Below are positions 1 through 8,789 of a stretch of DNA of 46,421 nt, piece after piece (position 1 is the stretch's first letter; each line of letters starts with the position of its first letter). The translations under genes were made by a program, and so were the position numbers. A model generated the notes under the pieces. The model had not been told where the DNA came from. It did no database searches and saw nothing but the letters and a program-made list of their open reading frames with translations. Location: contig JAJXUI010000022.1 in the NCBI GenBank assembly GCA_021782995.1, positions 1-46,421 of the forward strand. Direction: 5' to 3'. Origin of the DNA: Pseudomonadota bacterium. Its GTDB lineage: Bacteria; Pseudomonadota; Gammaproteobacteria; Burkholderiales; Gallionellaceae.

Positions 1-31
1 TGAGCGAATTGAAGCTGTGCAGGAATTTCAT
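1..31 (-). CDS. Sensor histidine kinase, N-terminal fragment (cut by window edge)
   Basis: An ATG at 31-29 overlaps the stop codon of the response regulator gene in the ATGA arrangement typical of translationally coupled pairs. Only about ten codons are present, reading [10 protein letters not shown], before the window ends. That start resembles the short cytoplasmic leader before the first membrane helix of heavy-metal sensor kinases of the CusS type. The identification rests almost wholly on position: metal response regulators of this family are normally followed by their kinase. Function is therefore inferred, not seen. Confidence 0.5.
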   Translation of the reverse strand, partial: MKFLHSFNSL

Positions 32-702
32 AGGCTGCGGTCTTCCATCACATAGCCCATGCCGCGTATGGTATGGATCAGCTTGTTGTCAAAACCGTCA
101 TCGATCTTGCCGCGCAAGCGACGCATCGCCACTTCCACCACATTGGTATCGCTGTCGAAATTCATGTCCCACACCTGTTCGGCGATGAAGGTGCGCGACA
201 GTACTTCTCCCTGTCGGCGCATGAAAAGGTGCAATAACGAGAATTCCTTGGCGGTAAGGTCGATGCGCGCATCCCCCCGGGTAGCCCGGCGGCGCACCGG
301 GTCCAGCTCGAGGTCGGCAATGCGCAGCACGCCGGCTTGTTGCAGCTTGCCGCGGCGCATCAAGGTGCGTATGCGTGCAAGCAGCTCCGAGAAGGCGAAG
401 GGTTTGACGAGGTAATCGTCCGCACCCAGCTCCAGTCCTTTTACCCGGTCTTCCACCTTGTCGCGTGCGGTCAGGAAGATCACGGGTGTCTCCTGTGTGC
501 GGCGCAATTCCTGTATGACCTGCCAGCCGTCCTTGCCGGGCAGGTTGATGTCAAGCACGATGATTGCATATTCACCGGTCTGTGCCAGATGCAGGCCGTC
601 GATGCCGTTGCGTGCAAGATCCGTGACAAATCCGTTCTCGCCCAATCCCTTTTTCAGGTAGTCGCCGGTTTTGGTTTCGTCTTCAATGATCAGTGCTTTC
701 AT
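28..702 (-). CDS. Heavy-metal response regulator, OmpR/CusR-like
   Basis: 224 residues, the usual length for CusR/CopR/CzcR regulators. The N-terminal receiver domain (about 1-115) has the acidic pocket E7-D8, phospho-acceptor D51 in [11 protein letters not shown], and the conserved K in the DDYLVKPF motif. The C-terminal half (about 125-222) is an OmpR-type winged helix, ending in the TIRGMGYV motif common in this group. It should be phosphorylated by the kinase that begins at position 31 and bind DNA upstream of metal-resistance genes. A perfect palindrome 25 bases upstream of its start (727-742) fits autoregulation, and the divergent neighbour is a CusF-like copper protein. Copper or silver is the likeliest signal by context; other divalent metals cannot be excluded. 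Confidence 0.88.
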   Translation of the reverse strand: MKALIIEDETKTGDYLKKGLGENGFVTDLARNGIDGLHLAQTGEYAIIVLDINLPGKDGWQVIQELRRTQETPVIFLTARDKVEDRVKGLELGADDYLVKPFAFSELLARIRTLMRRGKLQQAGVLRIADLELDPVRRRATRGDARIDLTAKEFSLLHLFMRRQGEVLSRTFIAEQVWDMNFDSDTNVVEVAMRRLRGKIDDGFDNKLIHTIRGMGYVMEDRSL

Positions 703-726
703 ATCCCTGATTTTCCATTTTCCCAG

Positions 727-742
727 ATTACAGAATTGTAAT
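727..742. promoter_or_regulatory. Candidate metal-response-regulator binding box
   Basis: Perfect 6-4-6 inverted repeat ATTACA-GAAT-TGTAAT in the divergent region between the response regulator and the cusF-like gene. It resembles the TTACA-N4-TGTAA boxes known for CopR/CzcR-family regulators. It lies 25 bases before the regulator start and 157 bases before the cusF-like start. Binding by this regulator is inferred. Confidence 0.5.
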
Positions 743-867
743 TTCCGTGTCGGTTGAGTGTCCGGCTATCAAGAATAAGATAGCTGCCAGTCAGGAGCAA
801 CCATGACTGGCCAGTGTGCTGGCAGCGGATGTACACCAGGTCGGGACTGGCGGTGTGTCGTAATTTA

Positions 868-886
868 TTGATTATATTATATTAAT
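868..886 (+). repeat. AT-rich element TTGAWTATATTA, copy 1
   Basis: TTGATTATATTATATTAAT, ending 12 bases before the cusF-like start codon and just before its GGAG ribosome binding site. First of six copies of the 12-mer TTGAWTATATTA in this window, all on this strand. With the preceding TAA it also fits the IHF consensus YAANNNNTTGATW. Confidence 0.5.
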
Positions 887-898
887 GGAGATCGAGAA

Positions 899-1255
899 AT
901 GTTCAAACAGATGATGCAGGGAATGGTGGCAGTGATGTTGCTGGGCGCAGCACAGGTTGTGCTGGCTGGAGGCATGCAGGGCATGGGCAATATGGACATG
1001 GGTACACAGGCCTTGGCGGCCGAAGGCCAGATGCATCAGGGACACGGCATGGTGAACAAGGTCAATGCACAGTCGGGCAAGATCAACATCACGCATGAAC
1101 CTATCGAAAGCATGGGCTGGCCGCGGATGACGATGGACTTCAATGTGCAGGACAAGGCAGAGCTGGCCAATATCAAGCCCGGCATGAAAGTGGATTTCGA
1201 GCTGATGACAAAAGGCAAAGGTTATCGCATTACGAAGATAGCACCGCAAAAGTAA
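899..1255 (+). CDS. cusF: CusF-like periplasmic copper-binding protein
   Basis: 118 residues. A signal peptide (about 1-23, ending VLA) exports it to the periplasm. A Met/His-rich stretch follows (about 24-50), then a CusF-type beta-barrel domain (about 50-118). The CusF metal ligands are visible as H66, W74, M77 and M79 in the HEPI...MGWPRMTMDF segment; in E. coli CusF the equivalent His, Trp and two Met bind Cu(I) or Ag(I) and pass it to the CusCBA pump. No pump genes are in the window. The start has a GGAG ribosome binding site. It is divergent from the metal response regulator and followed by a strong terminator, so it is probably a single-gene transcript controlled by that regulator. Confidence 0.85.
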   Translation: MFKQMMQGMVAVMLLGAAQVVLAGGMQGMGNMDMGTQALAAEGQMHQGHGMVNKVNAQSGKINITHEPIESMGWPRMTMDFNVQDKAELANIKPGMKVDFELMTKGKGYRITKIAPQK

Positions 1256-1282
1256 AGTACAGGGAATCACCGCGTTGCACAG

Positions 1283-1310
1283 AACGCCCCGCCTTGCGGG
1301 GCGTTTTTTT
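1283..1310 (+). terminator. Rho-independent terminator after cusF-like gene
   Basis: AACGCCCCGC / GCGGGGCGTT, a perfect 10-bp stem with a 3-base loop, running into seven T. It lies 27 bases past the cusF-like stop codon. Confidence 0.93.
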
Positions 1311-1400
1311 GTATGGCGTTGCGCTTGACTTTATTCCTGATGGAACCAGAATGGATGCTTGTGTATCGAATGCGTTATCAATCTGGAAAAGGAAAAGAGC

Positions 1401-2267
1401 ATGAAGGCGATCAAAACCATTATTCCCGCCACTTCCCGTAACCACTGGGTGGGTGACGGTTTCAACGTGCGTCCGGTTTTTGGGAATATGGCTTTTACCC
1501 CTGACATCAGCCCGTTCCTGATGTTTGACTATGCTGCGCCCCGGCATTTTGACGCGACCCCGAAAAAGCTGGGGGTAGGCCCGCATCCTCACCGTGGTTT
1601 TGAAACGGTGACCATCGCTTTCCAGGGCGAAGTTGAGCATGGTGACTCGGTGGGCAATCGCGGCGTGATCAAACCCGGTGATGTGCAATGGATGACGGCG
1701 GCGTCAGGCATCGTGCATGAAGAATTCCTGTCGACGGAATTTTTGCAACGGGGTGGTACGCTGGAGATGGCGCAGCTATGGGTGAATCTGCCGGCGAAGG
1801 ACAAGATGACTCCCCCGAAATACCAGTCGATACTGGCCAGTGAAATTCCCGAGATTGCGTTGCCGGACGGGGCGGGTTCCGTGCGGGTGATTGCCGGTGA
1901 TTATGCAGATACCAGAGGCGTGGCCAGCACGTTCAGCAAGGTCAACCTGTGGGTGGTGGCGCTGCGTGGCGGCAAGACTGTCGAGTTGCCTTTGCTGGCG
2001 GGACATAACGCGATGCTGTTTGTGCGCCGGGGGGCAATCGAACTGGAAAAGCAGGCACTCAATGAGGGTGACCTGGCGATACTCGAAGAGACTGGCGAGC
2101 ATGCAAAGCTGCTTGCGAGCCAGGACAGCAGCATCATCATGATGGGCGGAGAGCCGATTGCGGAGCCGATTGTGGCGATGGGGCCCTTCGTGATGAATAC
2201 CGAGCAGGAAATCCGTCGCGCGATGATGGATTATCAAAGCGGGCAGATGGGACGCATTGCGGTTTGA
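1401..2267 (+). CDS. Pirin family protein
   Basis: 288 residues from the ATG at 1401, chosen because it has a purine-rich GGAAAAGG ribosome binding site and gives the usual pirin start; a longer reading from 1359 lacks one. It is a bicupin protein. The N-terminal cupin carries the metal-binding motif PHPHRGFETVT with a downstream EVEHGDS (His/Glu ligands), and a pirin C-terminal domain covers about 170-280. Bacterial pirins act as quercetinase-like dioxygenases or redox-sensing regulators; which role applies here cannot be read from sequence. It stands alone between a terminator and a lipoprotein gene on the same strand. Confidence 0.88.
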   Translation: MKAIKTIIPATSRNHWVGDGFNVRPVFGNMAFTPDISPFLMFDYAAPRHFDATPKKLGVGPHPHRGFETVTIAFQGEVEHGDSVGNRGVIKPGDVQWMTAASGIVHEEFLSTEFLQRGGTLEMAQLWVNLPAKDKMTPPKYQSILASEIPEIALPDGAGSVRVIAGDYADTRGVASTFSKVNLWVVALRGGKTVELPLLAGHNAMLFVRRGAIELEKQALNEGDLAILEETGEHAKLLASQDSSIIMMGGEPIAEPIVAMGPFVMNTEQEIRRAMMDYQSGQMGRIAV

Positions 2268-2327
2268 TCCGCAGTATCAGATCATGTTTGAATGGTTGGC
2301 GCACACAAGTCATCAGTGGGGGGAATC

Positions 2328-3107
2328 TTGTTCAGAAAAGGCACGATATTGAAATATGCCGGTATACCAGTTGGATTGCTGGCAATTGCGGTTTTTCTCT
2401 CGGGCTGCAGTACCAGTCGATTTCTGGATGGCAAGGAGCATGGGCTGGGAGAGATTGCATTGGTGACGGACGTGACCGTGTTGCATGAACAGTCTTCGGG
2501 GTTGCCGCAAGTCATCGTGGATGCCGATATGCATATCGCCAATGGCCTGGAAAATACCGCAGCCGGCATACTCGCAAAAAAAGGTTATCAGCCGTTGCCG
2601 GTGATTGCCAGTTCAGGTTCGGGATTTTTTGCGGACCAGCAACCGCTGGAGGTGTTTCCCGAGCTGCGTTTCGCGTCGCACCAGGCGCCCAATATGCCGC
2701 CATTTGGCATGTATGTCCGGTCTTCCTATGCAAATCTGCCGTTACTGGTCGCCGCGCATCGCAAGTCATTTGATCCGCGGCTGGTTTTCCCCGACCGCCA
2801 CGGCAAGCCCCTGCCGATGCTGGTGATGACCGCCCGGGGCAAGACCGAAAATGGCGGAAAGCCGGGCATGCATATGAGCATGGGGAGCAATGTGATATTG
2901 AGCAAGGGCGCTCGCGATGCGATCAGTGTGGAAGCCTTTGAAAAGAATACGTTTATACTGGATGTCAGTCTGCTGGAGGGCGGCTCTGGCAAGCTGTTAT
3001 GGCAGGCTAGCCGCAGCATCAAGGCTGAGGCGGATATCCAGCATTTTGTGGGCACCCTGGAAACGCTGTTGCAGGACTTCCCGGTCGCCAGGCAAATATC
3101 TCAATAA
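2328..3107 (+). CDS. Putative lipoprotein, possibly DUF4136-like
   Basis: The TTG at 2328 is preferred because a GGGGGGA ribosome binding site sits directly before it; this gives 259 residues. Starting at the ATG at 2292 would add 12 residues and place the signal peptide too far in. Residues 1-26 form a lipoprotein signal peptide ending LSG, followed by the lipidation Cys27. The remainder is an extracytoplasmic domain with no catalytic motif I can recognise. The C-terminal part (GKLLWQASRSI, then helix to the end) resembles DUF4136-type lipoproteins; that match is tentative. Location at the outer membrane is inferred from Ser after the lipidated Cys. Confidence 0.65.
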   Translation: MFRKGTILKYAGIPVGLLAIAVFLSGCSTSRFLDGKEHGLGEIALVTDVTVLHEQSSGLPQVIVDADMHIANGLENTAAGILAKKGYQPLPVIASSGSGFFADQQPLEVFPELRFASHQAPNMPPFGMYVRSSYANLPLLVAAHRKSFDPRLVFPDRHGKPLPMLVMTARGKTENGGKPGMHMSMGSNVILSKGARDAISVEAFEKNTFILDVSLLEGGSGKLLWQASRSIKAEADIQHFVGTLETLLQDFPVARQISQ

Positions 3108-3140
3108 TGAAATTCAATTGCGGGTCGCGGTGAGCCTGGT

Positions 3141-3512
3141 TTATGCGAACAGGATACCCACCGCCACCTTGCGATCTTCCCCGGTCAGGATGTTATAGGT
3201 ACGGCAGGCTGCCGGCGTGCTCATGAACTCAACGCCGATCCCAGCTGCGGTCAGCGCCTGGAAGAGTTGCGGATGGGCAAACAGGTGCTGCGGGCCGCTG
3301 CCCAGAATGACGACTTCGGGCTTGAACTGTAAAAACTGGCTGAAATCTGCTGTGGTCAGCGCGGCAAAGCGGCTGGCGCTCCAATCTTCGAAAAGCGTTT
3401 CAGGGGTCACGATCAGCGGACGGCTGTAGCGTTGCTGGTTGACCTGGACATAGCCTTCGCCATGTGCGGTAAAGATGTTCAGGCCGGCAGTGTTGGCGAG
3501 GTGGAATTTCAA
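3141..3512 (-). CDS. Mth938-like domain protein (DUF498)
   Basis: 123 residues, a typical length for this small single-domain family. Characteristic segments are the central VVILGSGPQHLF and the later GVEFMSTPAACRTYNIL, which match the conserved core of Mth938-like proteins (related to NDUFAF3). Members are found in many proteobacteria, have no signal peptide and no established enzymatic activity. It is divergent from alaA, an arrangement I recall as common in betaproteobacteria. It is convergent with the upstream lipoprotein gene, with 33 bases between the two stops. Confidence 0.75.
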   Translation of the reverse strand: MKFHLANTAGLNIFTAHGEGYVQVNQQRYSRPLIVTPETLFEDWSASRFAALTTADFSQFLQFKPEVVILGSGPQHLFAHPQLFQALTAAGIGVEFMSTPAACRTYNILTGEDRKVAVGILFA

Positions 3513-3620
3513 GCATTGCTCCAGTTGAAAACTTGGCGGGGCCGGGCGGCAAAAGCCCGCAACGGCGGGAGTCCGGTTTGCTCGCCGGGGCTGGCTCGGT
3601 TAAAATTAGCGCCTTTGCGG

Positions 3621-3640
3621 GCTCAGTATTGCTCAGTATT
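3621..3640 (+). repeat. Direct tandem decamer
   Basis: GCTCAGTATT occurs twice back to back in the alaA upstream region, about 125 bases before the start codon. It could be a small regulatory duplication or chance. Confidence 0.45.
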
Positions 3641-3764
3641 GGCAAGGCCTGCAGGGAATTTTACCCGACTGCGACTTCAAGTCAAAAAAATCCGGTACCG
3701 CAAGTCAATAAATCCGGCCCTGGCAACCCGAAAGATCATCGTGAGCACCGATAAATCATCTGAA

Positions 3765-5000
3765 ATGAGTAACATGCGCCCCATCCTGAAATCGTCCAAG
3801 CTGGCGAATGTCTGCTATGACATCCGTGGTCCTGTGATGGCGCGAGCGAAGCAGATGGAGGAAGATGGACACCGCATCATCAAGCTGAATATCGGCAATC
3901 TTGCACCATTCGGTTTCGAGGCGCCGGAGGAAATCCAGCAGGACGTCATCCACAATATGCCGAATTCGGCCGGTTACTCCGAATCCAAGGGCATGTTTTC
4001 CGCGCGCAAGGCGATCATGCACTACAGCCAGCAGAAGAAAATTGCCGGCGTGGGCATGGATGACATTTTCATCGGCAATGGTGCATCCGAGCTGATCACC
4101 CTGTCGATGCAGGGGCTGCTGAACACCGGCGACGAAGTGCTGGTGCCGGCGCCGGATTATCCGCTGTGGACCGCATCGGTTTCGCTGGGCGGCGGCACGC
4201 CTGTGCATTACCTGTGTGATGAGCAGAGCAACTGGATGCCGGACCTGGATGACATGCGCAAGAAGATCACATCGAATACGCGTGCGATCGTCATCATCAA
4301 CCCCAACAATCCGACCGGTGCGCTGTATTCCGACGAGCTGCTGCTGCAGATTATTGAACTCGCCCGCCAGCACCAGCTGATCATCTTTGCCGACGAGATT
4401 TACGACAAGGTGCTGTACGACGGCAATACGCATACCTCAATTGCCTCACTGGCGGATGATGTGCTGTTCGTCACGCTGAATGGCCTGTCGAAAAACTACC
4501 GTGCCTGCGGTTACCGCAGTGGCTGGATGATCGTTTCCGGCCACAAGAAGAATGCCAAGGATTATATCGATGGACTGAACATCCTAGCATCGATGCGCCT
4601 GTGCTCGAATGTGCCGGGACAATTTGCGATTCAGACTGCACTGGGCGGTTACCAGAGCATCAATGACCTGGTGGCGCCCGGCGGCCGGCTGACACGGCAG
4701 CGCGATCTGGCATACGACATGATCACCGCGATTCCTGGCGTGACCTGCATGAAGCCCAAGGCTGCACTGTACCTGTTCCCGAAGCTGGACCCGAAAATCT
4801 ACCCGATCGAGGATGACCAGAAATTCATCCTTGAGCTGCTTGAAGCCGAGAAAGTGCTGTTGGTACAGGGAACCGGATTCAACTGGATCAAGCCGGATCA
4901 TTTGCGCATTGTCTTCCTGCCGAATACGGATGACCTGACCGAGTCGATTTCGCGCATCGCACGCTTCCTTGAGTCATATCGCAAGCGTCACGGGAAATAA
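3765..5000 (+). CDS. alaA: Alanine-synthesising aminotransferase, AlaA/AlaT type
   Basis: 411 residues from the ATG at 3765, close to the E. coli AlaA length of about 405. It is a fold-type I PLP enzyme expected to convert pyruvate and glutamate to alanine and 2-oxoglutarate. Visible motifs: IRGPVMARAKQMEEDGHRI near the N-terminus, PAPDYPLWTA for cofactor/substrate binding, INPNNPTGA, ADEIYDKVLYDG, and the PLP lysine K243 in GLSKNYRACGYRSGWM. The start is uncertain: a GTG at 3741 and an ATG at 3774 are in frame and none has a strong ribosome binding site. It is followed after 20 bases by hom, so it probably heads an amino-acid operon. Confidence 0.9.
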   Translation: MSNMRPILKSSKLANVCYDIRGPVMARAKQMEEDGHRIIKLNIGNLAPFGFEAPEEIQQDVIHNMPNSAGYSESKGMFSARKAIMHYSQQKKIAGVGMDDIFIGNGASELITLSMQGLLNTGDEVLVPAPDYPLWTASVSLGGGTPVHYLCDEQSNWMPDLDDMRKKITSNTRAIVIINPNNPTGALYSDELLLQIIELARQHQLIIFADEIYDKVLYDGNTHTSIASLADDVLFVTLNGLSKNYRACGYRSGWMIVSGHKKNAKDYIDGLNILASMRLCSNVPGQFAIQTALGGYQSINDLVAPGGRLTRQRDLAYDMITAIPGVTCMKPKAALYLFPKLDPKIYPIEDDQKFILELLEAEKVLLVQGTGFNWIKPDHLRIVFLPNTDDLTESISRIARFLESYRKRHGK

Positions 5001-5020
5001 TTTAATTTAATGAGGTAGTT

Positions 5021-6334
5021 ATGAAGCCAATGAATGTAGGCCTGCTGGGCATCGGCACTGTCGGTGGCGGTACGTATACCGTGTTGAAACGCAATGCTGA
5101 AGAAATCAGCCGTCGTGCCGGCCGTCCCATCAATATCACAATGGTTGCCGACAGGAATCTGGATCTGGCGAAACAGGTGACCGGCGGCGCATGCCGCATT
5201 ACCGATGATGCTTTTGCCGTGGTGAATGATCCGGAAGTGGATATCGTGGTCGAGCTGATCGGTGGCTACGGCGTGGCCAAAGAGCTGGTGCTGAAAGCAT
5301 TGCAAAACGGCAAGCATGTGGTCACTGCCAACAAGGCCTTGCTGGCAGTGCATGGTACTGAAATTTTCACTGTCGCCCAGCAGAAAGGCGTGATGGTGGC
5401 GTTTGAAGCGGCAGTGGCCGGCGGCATTCCCATCATCAAGGCGGTGCGTGAGGGTCTGGCTGCGAACCGCATCGAGTGGATCGCCGGCATTATCAATGGC
5501 ACCACCAACTTTATTCTTTCCGAAATGCGCGACAAGGGCCTGAGCTTTGACACCGTGCTCAAGGAGGCGCAGCGCCTGGGTTATGCCGAGGCTGATCCGA
5601 CTTTTGATATTGAAGGCGTGGATGCCGCGCACAAGATCACCATTCTTTCCGCGCTGGCCTTCGGCATTCCGGTGCAATTCGACAAGGCGCATGTGGAAGG
5701 GATTTCCAGGCTGGATGCGACCGACATCAAATATGCAGAGCAACTGGGCTACCGCATCAAGCTGTTGGGCATTACCAAACGAACGGCAGAGGGGGTTGAG
5801 CTGCGCGTACATCCGACGCTGATCCCTGCGAAGCGCCTGATCGCCAATGTGGAAGGGGCGATGAATGCCGTGCTGGTGCAGGCTGATGCAGTGGGTGCAA
5901 CATTGTATTACGGCAAGGGTGCGGGTGCGGAACCTACTGCAAGTGCGGTGATTGCCGACCTGGTGGATGTGACCCGCATGCATACTGCAGATCCGCAGAA
6001 CCGCGTGCCGCACCTGGCGTTCCAGCCCAACCGACTGGCCGACCTGAAAATATTGCCGATGGATGAGGTGCAGACCAGCTATTACCTGCGCATGCGCGTG
6101 CAGGACAAGCCGGGTGTGCTGGCCGACATCACGCGCATCCTGGCCGATGAGCAGATTTCCATCGATGCGGTGATCCAGAAAGAGCCGGGCGAGGGCGAAG
6201 AGCAGGCCGACCTGATCATGCTGACGCACCAGACGCGCGAGAAGCGTATCAACAGTGCCATCGCTAAAATAGAAAATCTGAATGTGACCAGTGGCAAGGT
6301 GACGCGCATTCGTCTTGAGGAACTGGGCAAGTAA
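5021..6334 (+). CDS. hom: Homoserine dehydrogenase
   Basis: 437 residues, the monofunctional three-domain form. The N-terminal Rossmann domain shows GLLGIGTVGGGTY, the catalytic domain includes the NGTTNFIL and GYAEADPTFDIEG segments of this family, and a C-terminal ACT domain (from about 355) begins YYLRMRVQDKPGVLADIT. The enzyme reduces aspartate semialdehyde to homoserine, the branch point to threonine and methionine. The ACT domain suggests feedback control by threonine. It sits 20 bases after alaA with a GAGG ribosome binding site, and thrC begins two bases after its stop. The preceding steps' asd gene lies at 18991 and metZ, which uses the homoserine branch for methionine, at 32672. Confidence 0.95.
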   Translation: MKPMNVGLLGIGTVGGGTYTVLKRNAEEISRRAGRPINITMVADRNLDLAKQVTGGACRITDDAFAVVNDPEVDIVVELIGGYGVAKELVLKALQNGKHVVTANKALLAVHGTEIFTVAQQKGVMVAFEAAVAGGIPIIKAVREGLAANRIEWIAGIINGTTNFILSEMRDKGLSFDTVLKEAQRLGYAEADPTFDIEGVDAAHKITILSALAFGIPVQFDKAHVEGISRLDATDIKYAEQLGYRIKLLGITKRTAEGVELRVHPTLIPAKRLIANVEGAMNAVLVQADAVGATLYYGKGAGAEPTASAVIADLVDVTRMHTADPQNRVPHLAFQPNRLADLKILPMDEVQTSYYLRMRVQDKPGVLADITRILADEQISIDAVIQKEPGEGEEQADLIMLTHQTREKRINSAIAKIENLNVTSGKVTRIRLEELGK

Positions 6335-6335
6335 T

Positions 6336-7769
6336 ATGAAATACATCTCGACACGCGGTAACTCTCCCGCCAGAACTTTCACTGAAATCCTGCTCGGCGG
6401 TCTGGCGCCGGATGGCGGACTTTACCTGCCTGAACATTATCCTCAGGTGACACGTGCCGAGCTGGATGCATGGCGCAATCTTTCCTATGCGGACCTGGCT
6501 TATGCGGTGCTGTCGAAATTTGCGACTGATATCCCGGCAGCGGATCTGAAGGCCATCATCAGCAAGACTTACACCAGCGAGGTGTACAGCAATGGCCGTG
6601 AAGATTCCGATTTTAGCCAGATCACGCCGTTACGTACGCTGGAACCGGGCGTGCATATCCTCGAGCTGTCCAACGGGCCGACGCTGGCGTTCAAGGACAT
6701 GGCGATGCAGCTGCTGGGCAATCTGTTCGAATATGCGCTGGCGAAACAGAAGGCAGAGCTGAACATCCTCGGTGCCACTTCCGGGGATACCGGGTCGGCT
6801 GCGGAATATGCGATGCGCGGCAAGCATGGCATCCGTGTATTCATGCTGTCACCCAACGGCAAAATGAGCGCGTTCCAGCGTGCGCAGATGTATTCGCTGC
6901 AAGATGCGAACATTTTCAATATCGCGATCAACGGCATGTTCGATGATGCGCAGGACATGGTGAAGGCAGTATCCAACGATCATGCATTCAAGGCGGATTA
7001 CAAGATCGGCACGGTGAATTCGATCAACTGGGCGCGCGTATCGGCGCAGATTGTTTACTACTTCAAGGGCTATTTTGCCGCGACAAAGTCCAACGACGAG
7101 CAAGTGGCCTACTCGGTGCCTTCCGGCAATTTCGGCAACATCTGTGCCGGTCATATTGCGCGCATGATGGGTTTGCCGATCGGCCAGCTGATATTGGCCA
7201 CAAACGAGAATGATGTGCTGGATGAATTTTTCCGTACCGGCGCCTACCGTCCGCGTGATACCCGGCACACCTATGAAACCAGCAGCCCGTCGATGGACAT
7301 TTCCAAGGCGTCCAATTTCGAACGTTTCGTATTCGACCTGGTGGGCCGCGATGGCGCGAAGGTGCGCGAGTTCTGGGGCGCAGTGGACAAGGGCGGCTCC
7401 TTTGATGTCAAGCAGACGCCTTACTGGGATGCGTTGCCAGCATTCCATTTTGCTTCCGGCCACAGCGCACATCAGGACAGGTTGAAAACCATCCGCAAGG
7501 TGTGGGCGGATTATGGCGTGATGATAGATACCCATACTGCTGACGGCTTGAAGGTGGGGCTGGAGCAACGCCGTCCCAGCCTGCCGCTGATTTGCCTGGA
7601 GACTGCATTGCCGGCGAAATTCGCCGAGACCATCATGGAAGCGCTGGATCGTGAACCCGAGCGCCCCGCCAAACTTGCCGGTATCGAAAAACTGCCGCAA
7701 CGTTGTGAAGTGATGGATCCGGATGTGGTCAAACTCAAGGCATTTATCTCAGCCAACGTGCCACGCTGA
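6336..7769 (+). CDS. thrC: Threonine synthase
   Basis: 477 residues from the ATG at 6336; this start lies one base after the hom stop codon, so translation is likely coupled. It is a PLP-dependent lyase that makes threonine from phosphohomoserine. Motifs: the N-terminal KYISTRG and GGLAPDGGLYLPE, the PLP lysine K120 in LSNGPTLAFKDMAMQ, and the GATSGDTGSAA and PSGNFGN loops. The length matches the longer proteobacterial form. No homoserine kinase gene is adjacent, so phosphohomoserine must be supplied from elsewhere on the chromosome. Confidence 0.95.
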   Translation: MKYISTRGNSPARTFTEILLGGLAPDGGLYLPEHYPQVTRAELDAWRNLSYADLAYAVLSKFATDIPAADLKAIISKTYTSEVYSNGREDSDFSQITPLRTLEPGVHILELSNGPTLAFKDMAMQLLGNLFEYALAKQKAELNILGATSGDTGSAAEYAMRGKHGIRVFMLSPNGKMSAFQRAQMYSLQDANIFNIAINGMFDDAQDMVKAVSNDHAFKADYKIGTVNSINWARVSAQIVYYFKGYFAATKSNDEQVAYSVPSGNFGNICAGHIARMMGLPIGQLILATNENDVLDEFFRTGAYRPRDTRHTYETSSPSMDISKASNFERFVFDLVGRDGAKVREFWGAVDKGGSFDVKQTPYWDALPAFHFASGHSAHQDRLKTIRKVWADYGVMIDTHTADGLKVGLEQRRPSLPLICLETALPAKFAETIMEALDREPERPAKLAGIEKLPQRCEVMDPDVVKLKAFISANVPR

Positions 7770-7791
7770 ACTTGATAAACGGGAGGGTGTG

Positions 7792-8232
7792 ATGCCGACC
7801 GAAACCGATGTTTCCTCAGTTGCCCATGTCATCCAGCTGGCGGTGGCGCCGGTGTTCCTGCTGACCGGCGTTGGCACCATCCTGAATGTGATGGCAAACC
7901 GTCTGTCACGCATCGTCGATCGTTACCGGGTGCTGGAAAAAATCCAGTCCAATGGCGAATTTTCCGATCTGCACCAGGATGAGATGCGGGTGCTTGCACG
8001 ACGCGAGCGTATCATCTACCGCGCGATCAGCCTGTGTACGCTGAGTGCATTGCTGGTTTGCGGCGTGGTGGCATCGCTATTTGTCGGGGCGGCGTCAGGC
8101 ATGCAGATGACGCGGCTGGTATCCTTCCTGTTTATCGGTGCCATGCTGTCATTGATCATTGGTTTGCTGGCATTGTTGCGGGAAATCTATATTGCGACCG
8201 GCACGATGCATCGCATTGGGGAGCATTCATGA
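7792..8232 (+). CDS. DUF2721 family membrane protein
   Basis: 146 residues from the ATG at 7792, which has a GGGAGG ribosome binding site; longer readings overlap thrC. It has three predicted membrane segments: about 12-34, then a pair in the C-terminal half around 83-104 and 108-130. Between the first and second lies a charged cytoplasmic loop (LSRIVDRYRVLEK ... RRERIIYRA). This layout and the NRLSRIVDR motif match DUF2721, a family of unknown function. Its stop overlaps the start of the thioredoxin gene by ATGA, so the two are probably co-translated and may work together at the membrane. Confidence 0.75.
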   Translation: MPTETDVSSVAHVIQLAVAPVFLLTGVGTILNVMANRLSRIVDRYRVLEKIQSNGEFSDLHQDEMRVLARRERIIYRAISLCTLSALLVCGVVASLFVGAASGMQMTRLVSFLFIGAMLSLIIGLLALLREIYIATGTMHRIGEHS

Positions 8233-8789
8233 GTGATGTACCGGAAAGCAAGGGTGATGCATCTGCCGAAATTCCCGGGAATCCCGATAAACCATCGCGC
8301 AAGCGCTGGAAGAAGTGGCTGATTGAGGCTGTTATCGTGATCGTTGTCATTGCCGGCATCAGGCTCTGGCAGCAGCGCAATATGGTGCAAGGCCCGGCGC
8401 CCGCATTGCAGGGTGTAGCGCTTTCCGGCAGTGGCTATCAATTGCCTGCACACCCGGAGAAACCGGTGCTGGTGCATTTCTGGGCAACCTGGTGCCCGGT
8501 CTGCCGCGCAGAGCAAGGATCCATAGACGCAATTTCCAGTGATCATCCAGTGATTACTATTGCATCGTGGAGCAAGGATGAAGATGAAGTCCGCAAGTTT
8601 GTTGCAGAGCAGCATTTGAAATTCCCGGTGATCTATGACGCGGATGGCCGTATCGCCAAGCGTTGGGGAGTATATGCGGTACCGGCAAGTTACATAGTGG
8701 GACAGGATGGCAATATCAGTTTCCGGGAAACCGGATATACGTCAGAGTGGGGATTGCGGCTGCGTTTGTGGCTGGCGGGAAAGTTATAG
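8229..8789 (+). CDS. Membrane-anchored thioredoxin-like protein (ScsD/TlpA type)
   Basis: 186 residues. A cytoplasmic, charged N-terminus (1-30) is followed by one membrane helix (about 31-46), placing the thioredoxin fold in the periplasm. The redox motif WCPVC has its cysteines at 89 and 92, and the cis-proline loop appears as VPASYIV. The spacing and the ASWSKDEDEVRKF segment resemble ScsD-type protein disulfide oxidoreductases. It likely reduces or exchanges disulfides in exported proteins; substrates are unknown. The start overlaps the DUF2721 stop, and its 3' end overlaps the convergent diguanylate cyclase gene by six bases. Confidence 0.82.
   Translation: MSDVPESKGDASAEIPGNPDKPSRKRWKKWLIEAVIVIVVIAGIRLWQQRNMVQGPAPALQGVALSGSGYQLPAHPEKPVLVHFWATWCPVCRAEQGSIDAISSDHPVITIASWSKDEDEVRKFVAEQHLKFPVIYDADGRIAKRWGVYAVPASYIVGQDGNISFRETGYTSEWGLRLRLWLAGKL

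Noticed and set aside
3533-3754. Small frame (73 codons) between the Mth938-like gene and alaA
   Set aside because: No ribosome binding site, no recognisable domain, lies in the alaA upstream region.
4988-6382. Long open frame antisense to hom (464 codons)
   Set aside because: hom is complete and well matched on the other strand; the antisense reading is rich in His, Gln and Arg with no domain, as expected from codon bias.
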